DNA from: Candidatus Bipolaricaulota bacterium | GTDB taxonomy: Bacteria; Bipolaricaulota; Bipolaricaulia; UBA7950; UBA9294 | Reading direction: 5' to 3' | DNA length: 5,736 nucleotides | Assembly (NCBI GenBank): GCA_030612175.1 | Contig: JAUWOJ010000068.1 | Location: 1-5,736 of the forward strand | In this document: in pieces, positions 1 to 5,085 of the stretch | Layout of the letters: every line of letters begins with the position of its first letter | Position numbering within the stretch: position 1 is the stretch's first letter | Notes under the pieces: generated by a model | What the model was told of the DNA's origin: nothing | Database searches by the model: none | Seen by the model: the letters and a program-made list of their open reading frames with translations, nothing else | Made by a program: the position numbers and the translations under genes

Positions 1-1
1 T

Positions 2-1741
2 GATGAGCGTGTAGGATTGATCGGTCCAAATGGAGCGGGCAAGACAACCTTACTTAAGATTCTCGCTGGCGTGGAATGCGCCGATTCAGGGATAGTAGAT
101 CGCTCCAAAGGGATACACATCGCTTATCTCTCCCAAGTTGACGTCTTCCCTGCTGGAGCAACGGTGGGTAGCGCGATACTCTCCGCGCTTGATAATATTC
201 AACTTAAAGACTACGAACGCCTCATACGCGTCCGCAAGATGCTCAGCCGCCTTGAGTTTAAAGATGGCAGCCAGAACGTCGAACGCCTCTCTGGTGGATG
301 GCGCAAACGGCTTGCTATTGGCTGTCAGCTCGTGCAGGAACCCGATCTTCTGCTGATGGACGAACCGACCAACCACCTAGATCTCGAAGGGATCGATTGG
401 TTGGAGCAGTTCCTTGGGAGGGCAAGGTTAGCTTTTATCCTTACCACCCATGATCGTTACTTCCTGGAACGGGTAACGGACCGCATCGTGGAGATCAATC
501 CTCGTTACCGTGATTACTTCTTCAGCGTCAACGGTCGTTACAGTGACTTCTTAGAGAAGAGAGAGACATTCTTGCAGCTGGAGAACGAAGAACGTCGCGC
601 GCTTGCCCACGACGTGCATCGAGAGGTGAACTGGCTGCGGAGTGGCCCAAAGGCGCGGGGAAGCAAGGCTTCCTATCGTGTCGAGAAGGCACAAGACAAG
701 ATTAGGCGGTTGGGCGAGGCACGACGCCGGCAGGGCGTAGGTAACGAGATGAGTATTGACTTCAACGCGAGCGGCCGGCAAACACATGATCTAATCACCG
801 CTGAAGGAATTGAGAAAACGCTAGGAAGAAAGCTCCTTTTCAAGGCGTTGAATGTTCACCTCCGCCGCGGAACTCGGCTTGGAATAGTGGGTAACAACGC
901 TAGCGGGAAGACGACCCTCCTGCGCGCTCTCTCCAAAGCGCTGCCGCCTGATATGGGAATGGTGAGGCACGCTGTTGATCTGCGCGTTGCCTTGTTTGAC
1001 CAACAGCGCGAGCAGCTTGATCGGACGGAGCGTCTGCGGGACGCGCTTGCTCCTAGTGGGGACATGGTCTCATACCTTGGTCGCAACTCACACATTGTCC
1101 CCTGGGCAAAGCGGCTTGGTTTTCGCGCAGATCAGCTGGAAACGCCTGTGGGAGATCTCTCTGGTGGGGAGCAAGCGAGAGTGCTAATGGCGATGATGTT
1201 ACGGGAGGCAGTTGACGTTCTCATGCTTGACGAACCGACAAATGACCTCGATATTCAGTCAATTGAGGTTCTGGAACGTGCGCTGATCAAGTTTCCCGGC
1301 GCGGTTGTTGTGATCACGCATGACAGGTTCATGCTTGATCGTGTATGTACGGATCTGATCGGGCTTCACAGTAATGGATGCTGGGGCAACTACGGGAGTG
1401 TTGCCCAGTGGCAGGATGCCGAAGCACACGTTGTTGAGATGCGTCCTGTTGAGCAACAATCTGTTTCTGGTAGGCGGGAGTCAAAGTCTCAACAGACGAT
1501 TCGTTCAAAACGAGCAGGGCTTACCTATCTTGAGAAGCAGGAATGGGCGGGGATGGAGGAACGGATCTTGGCTGCCGAAGAGGAATTAGCACGACTACAG
1601 TCAGATCTGGACGACTCAGCTGTAGCCACTGATCACGAGAGGTTGTACTCCACCTATGAGATGCATTGTATCGCGCGGCAACAGTTGGACAGCTTATTTG
1701 CGCGGTGGGAGGAATTGGAGCAGAAAATGGCGCCGCAGTAG
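2..1741 (+). CDS. uup: ABC-F family ATPase, Uup-like (5' partial)
   Basis: Soluble duplicated ATPase of the ABC-F class, which acts on ribosomes rather than in membrane transport. The reading frame is open to the left edge and reads DERVGLIGPNGAGKTT, so the true start lies upstream and the TTG at 17 is an internal Leu. Numbering from that TTG, the first ATPase domain has Walker A (3-11), signature LSGGW (91-95), Walker B LLLMDEP (111-117) and H-loop His145. A charged linker at about 188-240 contains EVNWLRSGPKARGSK, a segment typical of Uup. The second domain has GNNASGKTT (292-300), LSGGE (381-385), VLMLDEP (401-407) and His435. A C-terminal Glu/Leu-rich coiled coil at about 503-574 matches the Uup DNA-binding tail. 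No transmembrane segment is seen. The second Walker A has Ala where the family usually has Gly. Other ABC-F subtypes (EttA, YheS, resistance proteins) are less likely given the linker and tail. Confidence 0.93.
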   Translation, partial: DERVGLIGPNGAGKTTLLKILAGVECADSGIVDRSKGIHIAYLSQVDVFPAGATVGSAILSALDNIQLKDYERLIRVRKMLSRLEFKDGSQNVERLSGGWRKRLAIGCQLVQEPDLLLMDEPTNHLDLEGIDWLEQFLGRARLAFILTTHDRYFLERVTDRIVEINPRYRDYFFSVNGRYSDFLEKRETFLQLENEERRALAHDVHREVNWLRSGPKARGSKASYRVEKAQDKIRRLGEARRRQGVGNEMSIDFNASGRQTHDLITAEGIEKTLGRKLLFKALNVHLRRGTRLGIVGNNASGKTTLLRALSKALPPDMGMVRHAVDLRVALFDQQREQLDRTERLRDALAPSGDMVSYLGRNSHIVPWAKRLGFRADQLETPVGDLSGGEQARVLMAMMLREAVDVLMLDEPTNDLDIQSIEVLERALIKFPGAVVVITHDRFMLDRVCTDLIGLHSNGCWGNYGSVAQWQDAEAHVVEMRPVEQQSVSGRRESKSQQTIRSKRAGLTYLEKQEWAGMEERILAAEEELARLQSDLDDSAVATDHERLYSTYEMHCIARQQLDSLFARWEELEQKMAPQ

Positions 1742-1878
1742 CGTTGTGGTAAGAGATTTAGGCATGAGGTAGAAATCCTGTACTACTCCAAGTCCTAGCC
1801 AGCGCTGGGCAAAAGACCGGTTCTGGTGAGCCCTCCTAGCGATTGACACAGGTCCATGACGCGAGATAGCCCTTAGCG

Positions 1879-2196
1879 TCACCGTATTAGATCGCCACAC
1901 CAACCGAAATGTTCAAGATCGAGCCGTCCCTGCTCGTTGAAGTAGATACCCTCTTCTTCAAGGAGAACGACCTGCGCTTTCCCGATGCTTGACTCTCCTT
2001 TCGCGTTCACTACTCGCTGCCAGGGAACGCGCGGTTCTACTATGTGTGTATACAACGCAGCCAACGCCCAGCCAACCCTCCGCGCTGTGCAGGGTGGGCC
2101 AACCAGATACGCTACCTGCCCGTATGTCGCCACTTTTCCAACGGGAATCTGTCGAATTACTTGATAGATCGTCTCATGGATACCCTTGCCCAACAT
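1879..2196 (-). CDS. atl: Alkyltransferase-like (ATL) DNA-damage recognition protein
   Basis: This 105-residue protein has the C-terminal DNA-binding fold of O6-alkylguanine-DNA alkyltransferase (MGMT/Ogt). The motif KVATYGQVAYLVG (21-33) carries Tyr25, and ARRVG (38-42) carries the Arg39 finger that replaces a flipped-out base. The normally catalytic PCHRV motif reads PWQRV (58-62), so Trp59 replaces the alkyl-accepting Cys. That change defines ATL proteins, which bind O6-alkylguanine without repairing it and recruit nucleotide excision repair. The tail GRLDLEHFGW is also typical of ATLs. The length matches the roughly 100-110 residues of known ATLs such as E. coli YbaZ and yeast Atl1. The ATG at 2196 is chosen because GGAGG lies just upstream and the HETIYQVI helix follows directly. 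The gene converges on the ABC-F gene and is divergent from the membrane protein gene. Cys36 and Cys100 are present but not in the active-site position. Confidence 0.95.
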   Translation of the reverse strand: MLGKGIHETIYQVIRQIPVGKVATYGQVAYLVGPPCTARRVGWALAALYTHIVEPRVPWQRVVNAKGESSIGKAQVVLLEEEGIYFNEQGRLDLEHFGWCGDLIR

Positions 2197-2199
2197 TGA

Positions 2200-2205
2200 C
2201 CTCCC
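2200..2205 (-). promoter_or_regulatory. Ribosome binding site of the ATL gene
   Basis: On the minus strand GGGAGG is followed by TCA and then the ATG at 2196. The spacing is short, but the match to the anti-Shine-Dalgarno sequence is good and supports this start. Confidence 0.6.
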
Positions 2206-2241
2206 TGCCCATTTTCCCAGGAGTAAATAGTGGTAACATGA

Positions 2242-2269
2242 ATCTTATGCTTCCTCACGGCTAGGACAA
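2242..2269 (-). promoter_or_regulatory. Candidate sigma-70 type promoter for the ATL gene
   Basis: Read on the minus strand, TTGTCC (2269-2264) is followed after 16 bases by TAAGAT (2247-2242). This would place a transcription start near 2235, about 40 bases before the ATL start codon. The match is partial and the spacing one short of ideal, so this is a candidate only. Confidence 0.3.
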
Positions 2270-2291
2270 GGTGATTCAACGGAAGACGGAA

Positions 2292-2331
2292 GAGCTTAGC
2301 TCCTCGCAAAGACGCAGAGAACGCAAGCGTC
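2292..2331. repeat. CGCARAGA-type short repeat with two small dyads
   Basis: The segment 2305-2326 reads as three imperfect copies of an 8-9 base unit, CGCAAAGA, CGCAGAGAA and CGCAAG. A perfect dyad GAGCT-T-AGCTC lies at 2292-2302. GACGC (2311-2315) pairs with GCGTC (2327-2331) across an 11-base loop that includes part of the repeat. Purine-rich units of this kind occur as dispersed intergenic repeats in many bacterial genomes (from memory, not checked). It lies just past the 3' end of the decayed transposase, so it may belong to the same inserted unit. That link is inference. Confidence 0.4.
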
Positions 2332-2344
2332 AGGACACCTTCTG

Positions 2345-2571
2345 TTAACGCTGCAACTTGTGATCAGAGTAGTGTATGCCAAGGTAGCCAGCAATCTCTC
2401 TCAGTTTCCACAAGAACCTCTTGCAGCGTCTCTGAAAGACATGCCCTTGTGCTGTAGCTATGGTGTTGTCGGTTAATTGTTTGCGCGTATGCACTATTTA
2501 GATGGTGCATTTCCACCAGACGTGATATGCTATGTAATTCTGGGATACTCAATGCGAAGTGGTCGTGCCAT
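2345..2571 (-). pseudogene. Decayed REP-associated / IS200-like tyrosine (Y1) transposase
   Basis: Four signatures of this family appear in the correct order but in three frames. The ATG at 2571 begins MARPLRIEYP, the classic N-terminus, then runs into a stop at 2530-2532. The same frame continues HITSGGNA (2529-2506), resembling the family's YHVTSRGN. A second frame (2510-2460) gives MHHLNSAYAQTINRQHH, resembling LNGxYTQxFNRRH. A third frame (2446-2345) gives GHVFQRRCKRFL, resembling GHLFQGRxKA, then KLREIAGYLGIHYS, resembling the C-terminal helix-turn-helix EIGxxLGxHYSTVSR, and ends at TAA 2347-2345. The segment that would carry the HUH metal-binding motif, and the catalytic-tyrosine segment near LxRYVHLNPVRA, are missing. 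A full protein is around 200-300 residues and only about 75 codons of space remain. This implies at least two internal deletions plus frameshifts. No product is expected. Family motifs are recalled, not searched. Confidence 0.8.
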
Positions 2572-2680
2572 GACTGCAGTCTGGCAAGAGCAGTGCCTAA
2601 CTAGAAAGGCTGGTCCTAGTAGACCCTTGACAAAGACATGCTGGCCATCCCCAAAACTTGATAGTAGATTCTTGTATGCG

Positions 2681-2686
2681 AGGTGA
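2681..2686 (+). promoter_or_regulatory. Ribosome binding site deciding the membrane-protein start
   Basis: AGGTGA lies four bases before the ATG at 2691. The in-frame alternatives, TTG at 2658 and ATG at 2676, have no comparable site, so 2691 is preferred. Confidence 0.6.
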
Positions 2687-2690
2687 GTCG

Positions 2691-4016
2691 ATGTCTTTAC
2701 CCGAGGAGCGCCTAACAACGGGGCACGTCTTTCGTATGTGGTGGCCGCTTGCAGGAAGTTGGATGTTGATGGCGCTTGAGGGACCGGCTGTTTCACTTGC
2801 CATTGCCCGTCTAGCCTTCCCAGAGATCAATCTTGCTGCCTATGGTGGTTTGGTTTTCCCCCTTGCCTTGTTTGTTGAGGCCCCGATTATTATGCTTCTC
2901 GCTGCTTCAACAGCCCTTTGTAAGGATTGGATCACCTATCGGAAGATCCGCCGATTTATGCACGTGACATGCGGAATGCTGACCAGTCTTCACTTGCTTA
3001 TCGTGTTGACACCTCTCTATAGCTTCCTCGCTCGCACTGCGATTGACGCTCCGGAAGAGATTATTGGGCCAGCGCGGCTTGGTCTCCTAATTATGTTGCC
3101 GTGGACCTGGTCAATTGCCTACCGCCGATTTAATCAGGGAGTGCTGATCCGATTTGGACACTCGCTCTCCATCGGCGTTGGAACCATGATTCGCCTATTG
3201 ACAAACGGATCGATACTGCTTGCCGGGTACTTGCTGAAGTCATTCGATGGGATTGTAGTTGCAACTGTAGCTACCTCTATGGGTGTGATGGCTGAGGCCC
3301 TCTACGTTGCATTCCGGGTGCGGCCCGTGCTCCGATACCAACTTCCAAAGGCCTCGGAGACTGGTGCTGTGCTGAACTACGGCGATTTCTTCCGATTCTA
3401 TATCCCATTGTCGCTGACGTCCATTATCTTAATTGGTGCCAGACCGATCCTAAGTGCTGGGATCAGCCGGATGCCGAACGCGATTGATTCGTTAGCTGTC
3501 CTTCCAGTGGTTACTGGATTGACCTTCCTTTTGCAGAGTGCCGGTATTGCATATAATGAGGTCGTAATCGCTCTTCTCGATAAGCCTGGTGCAACCCGAG
3601 CACTGCGTCGTTTTGCAGCCGGCTTGATGATCGCTACCAGCGGTGGTCTCTTTCTCATTGCTGCTACTCCACTCGCAGGGTTCTGGTTTGGCACAATAAC
3701 TGGGCTTAGCCCGCGGCTGGTCGAATTGGCTCGCAACGGTCTGTTTTTTGCTATTCTCCTCCCCGCGTTAGCTGTGGCACAGAGCTGGAACCAGGGAGTG
3801 ATCCTCCAGAGCAAGAAAACACGTAGCATTACAGAGGCTGTATTGATCTATCTGATTGTCTCGATCCCCATTTTATGGACCGGCATGCGGATCGGCCGGT
3901 TTAGCGGGATCTATGTGGGGCTCTTGTCGATGGCTGTCGGGGAAGGGTGTCGTACCCTGTGGCTTTGGCTGCGGAGTCGAAGCGCGCGCCATGCCCTTTT
4001 CAGGGGAACCGGTTGA
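2691..4016 (+). CDS. Polytopic membrane protein, MOP-superfamily (MATE/ANKH-like) transporter
   Basis: This 441-residue hydrophobic protein has about 12 predicted membrane segments and no cleavable signal peptide. It is built from two similar halves offset by 219-220 residues. FRMWWPL (14-20) matches FRFYIPL (234-240), GPAVSLAIAR (31-40) matches RPILSAGISR (251-260), IRRF (86-89) matches LRRF (305-308), and FNQGVLI (147-153) matches WNQGVIL (366-372). A 6+6 duplicated fold is the mark of the MOP superfamily (MATE drug exporters, MurJ-type and polysaccharide flippases, ANKH). The RPILSAGISR block and the later SKKT block recall the animal ANKH exporter, but this is from memory and the substrate is unknown. 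Basic residues follow the last segment (WLRSRSARHALFR). The ATG at 2691 is chosen for its ribosome binding site. The micro-ORF and panB follow on the same strand, but pathway membership cannot be inferred from that alone. Confidence 0.75.
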   Translation: MSLPEERLTTGHVFRMWWPLAGSWMLMALEGPAVSLAIARLAFPEINLAAYGGLVFPLALFVEAPIIMLLAASTALCKDWITYRKIRRFMHVTCGMLTSLHLLIVLTPLYSFLARTAIDAPEEIIGPARLGLLIMLPWTWSIAYRRFNQGVLIRFGHSLSIGVGTMIRLLTNGSILLAGYLLKSFDGIVVATVATSMGVMAEALYVAFRVRPVLRYQLPKASETGAVLNYGDFFRFYIPLSLTSIILIGARPILSAGISRMPNAIDSLAVLPVVTGLTFLLQSAGIAYNEVVIALLDKPGATRALRRFAAGLMIATSGGLFLIAATPLAGFWFGTITGLSPRLVELARNGLFFAILLPALAVAQSWNQGVILQSKKTRSITEAVLIYLIVSIPILWTGMRIGRFSGIYVGLLSMAVGEGCRTLWLWLRSRSARHALFRGTG

Positions 4017-4065
4017 GTGCGATCTACTCGTTACATAACCGATACCCAGCCAAAGGAGGGCAATC

Positions 4066-4131
4066 ATGAATCTGACTGACACAAAATTGAAGCGGATGCA
4101 GCTCAGTTTGTCTCTCAATCCTTCCAAATGA
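4066..4131 (+). CDS. Possible 21-residue micro-ORF ahead of panB
   Basis: The ORF begins at ATG 4066 and ends at TGA 4129-4131, giving MNLTDTKLKRMQ followed by LSLSLNPSK. It is preceded by AAAGGAGGG (4052-4060), an extremely good ribosome binding site with five bases to the ATG, which is the main reason to consider it real. It starts 49 bases after the membrane-protein stop and ends 42 bases before panB. The peptide is basic and slightly amphipathic, with no recognisable domain and no transmembrane segment. It lacks runs of one amino acid, so it does not look like a classical attenuation leader. It could be a translated leader that couples to or tunes panB, a small protein, or the start of a gene truncated by a past mutation. 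The candidate panB promoter overlaps its 3' end. Confidence 0.45.
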   Translation: MNLTDTKLKRMQLSLSLNPSK

Positions 4132-4137
4132 TACAAT
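4108..4137 (+). promoter_or_regulatory. Candidate sigma-70 type promoter for panB
   Basis: TTGTCT (4108-4113) and TACAAT (4132-4137) are separated by 18 bases, each one or two changes from consensus. Transcription would start near 4144, giving a leader of about 30 bases. The -10 box lies inside an imperfect dyad at 4124-4140, CCAAATG-ATA-CAATTGG (one mismatch), which could act as an operator. Position and sequence are suggestive only. Confidence 0.4.
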
Positions 4138-4158
4138 TGGTCCGAACGAATGAAACGC

Positions 4159-4168
4159 AAGGAGTGAT
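4159..4168 (+). promoter_or_regulatory. Ribosome binding site of panB
   Basis: AAGGAGTGAT is a near-complete match to the anti-Shine-Dalgarno sequence. GGAG lies nine bases before the ATG at 4174, which settles the panB start. Confidence 0.8.
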
Positions 4169-4173
4169 AAACT

Positions 4174-5034
4174 ATGGAGAAGCGTAAGAAGGTAACGATT
4201 CTGACCCTGCAAGCGATGAAAGAGAGGGGGGAGAAGATCTCATGGCTAACCTCCTATGATTACCCCACCGCTCAGTTTGCTGAGGCCGCGCGGGTGGATA
4301 TGCTCCTGGTTGGGGATTCGTTGGGGATGTGCGTCTACGGCTACGAAAGCACTGTACCCGTGACGATGGATCAATGTATTGTACATAGTGAGGCTGTACG
4401 CCGCGCTGCACCGACTGCGTTCGTCATGGGCGACATGCCATTTATGAGTTATCAGAAAAGTGATGAAAACGCCGTGGCAAACGCCGGGCGGTTCCTGAAA
4501 GAAGCTGGGGTGGATGCAGTTAAGCTGGAGGGTGGCGTGCGGGTTATCAGCCGTATCAAAGCCATCCTTGATGCGGGGATAGTCGTCTGCGGACACATTG
4601 GCCTCACCCCACAAAGCTCCGGTCAGCTCGGTGGCCACAAGGCGCAGGGGCGTACAGTGGAGTCGGCCAAGCTGTTGATCGAGGATGCCTTAGCTATCGA
4701 ACAGGCCGGGGCGCAGCTGCTGTTGCTGGAAGCCGTTCCGCCAGAGGTAGCAGGTTTCATTACCGACAAGCTTTCCATTCCGGTGTTCGGTATCGGCGCA
4801 GGTGCGGATTGTGATGGACAGCTGTTGATCGTCTCTGACCTGATCGGTCAATTCCAGGCGTTTACTCCAAAGTTCGTCAAGCAATACGCCAACATTGCTG
4901 AGGTTATTACTGGTGCGATGTCCGAATACATCAGAGACATTAAAGCGGGTACCTTTCCGGCTAGCGAGCACTGCTACCACATGCTCAAGGGCGAAGAGGA
5001 AAAGTTTAAACAGTTAGTCAAGAAGTATGAATAG
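4174..5034 (+). CDS. panB: 3-methyl-2-oxobutanoate hydroxymethyltransferase (ketopantoate hydroxymethyltransferase)
   Basis: PanB transfers a hydroxymethyl group from 5,10-methylene-tetrahydrofolate to 2-oxoisovalerate to make ketopantoate, the first committed step to pantothenate and coenzyme A, in the cytoplasm. The 286-residue protein is a (beta/alpha)8 barrel of usual size (E. coli PanB is about 264), with a charged C-terminal extension (MLKGEEEKFKQLVKKYE). Visible motifs are VGDSLGM (46-52) with metal ligand Asp48, MGDMPFM (85-91) with Asp87, VKLEGG (116-121) with Lys117 and Glu119, CGHIGLTPQS (139-148), LLLEAVP (183-189) with the expected catalytic base Glu186, and GIGAG (206-210). These correspond to E. 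coli Asp45, Asp84, Glu114 and Glu181. The usual GGYKVQG stretch reads GGHKAQG (153-159), a mild divergence. No panC or panD is present, so any pan cluster is split or beyond the window. The strong ribosome binding site and possible own promoter suggest independent expression. An inverted repeat spans its stop codon. Confidence 0.96.
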   Translation: MEKRKKVTILTLQAMKERGEKISWLTSYDYPTAQFAEAARVDMLLVGDSLGMCVYGYESTVPVTMDQCIVHSEAVRRAAPTAFVMGDMPFMSYQKSDENAVANAGRFLKEAGVDAVKLEGGVRVISRIKAILDAGIVVCGHIGLTPQSSGQLGGHKAQGRTVESAKLLIEDALAIEQAGAQLLLLEAVPPEVAGFITDKLSIPVFGIGAGADCDGQLLIVSDLIGQFQAFTPKFVKQYANIAEVITGAMSEYIRDIKAGTFPASEHCYHMLKGEEEKFKQLVKKYE

Positions 5035-5043
5035 TGCTATTCA
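5028..5043. repeat. Perfect inverted repeat spanning the panB stop codon
   Basis: TGAATAG-TG-CTATTCA forms a 16-base dyad with seven-base arms. It includes the panB TAG stop and lies 42 bases before the next start codon. It is AT-rich and not followed by a T run, so it is unlikely to be a rho-independent terminator. It could be an operator, a weak mRNA hairpin or chance. Confidence 0.45.
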
Positions 5044-5071
5044 CACCAATAAGCTATGTATCGACCTTCAG

Positions 5072-5082
5072 AGGAGGGTGAT
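5072..5082 (+). promoter_or_regulatory. Ribosome binding site deciding a GTG start
   Basis: AGGAGGGTGAT is an almost full-length match to the anti-Shine-Dalgarno sequence, with GGAGG eight bases before the GTG at 5086. The in-frame ATG at 5056 has no such site and would place this sequence inside the coding region, so GTG 5086 is preferred. Confidence 0.75.
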
Positions 5083-5085
5083 CCG

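Larger units (their letters stand above)
2197..2690. other. 494-base region without an intact gene
   Basis: This stretch separates the divergent ATL and membrane-protein genes. It contains the ATL ribosome binding site and candidate promoter (2200-2269), a short repeat and dyads (2292-2331), the decayed minus-strand transposase (2345-2571) and the ribosome binding site of the membrane-protein gene (2681-2686). Between 2582 and 2680 I see nothing convincing. An isolated TTGACA at 2627-2632 has no acceptable -10 box at 16-18 bases. Confidence 0.7.

Noticed and set aside
17..19. TTG as the start codon of the ABC-F protein
   Set aside because: The frame is open upstream to the window edge and encodes DERVG, conserved directly before Walker A, so the gene starts outside the window.
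1799..1881. Terminator between the convergent ABC-F and ATL genes
   Set aside because: The palindrome CCAGCGCTGG (1799-1808) and the TGACGC/GCGTCA repeat (1857-1862, 1876-1881) are short and lack T runs on either strand.
2572..2581. Palindrome GACTGCAGTC immediately before the transposase remnant start
   Set aside because: A single 10-base palindrome is compatible with chance, and no matching copy was seen at the other end of the remnant.
2627..2632. Perfect TTGACA -35 box before the membrane protein gene
   Set aside because: At 16-18 bases downstream the sequence is C-rich (CCCCAA), with no acceptable -10 box.
2658..2690. TTG 2658 or ATG 2676 as the start of the membrane protein
   Set aside because: Neither has a ribosome binding site. 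AGGTGA is correctly placed only for ATG 2691, and the extra residues are not part of the duplicated fold.
3398..3829. 143-codon ORF antisense to the membrane protein gene
   Set aside because: Its product is Arg/Pro-rich with no recognisable domain and is fully overlapped by a better-supported gene. It is a frame shadow.
4128..4187. 19-codon ORF overlapping the micro-ORF stop (ATGA) and the panB start
   Set aside because: It has no ribosome binding site of its own and no recognisable peptide. It is mentioned only as part of the pre-panB observation.
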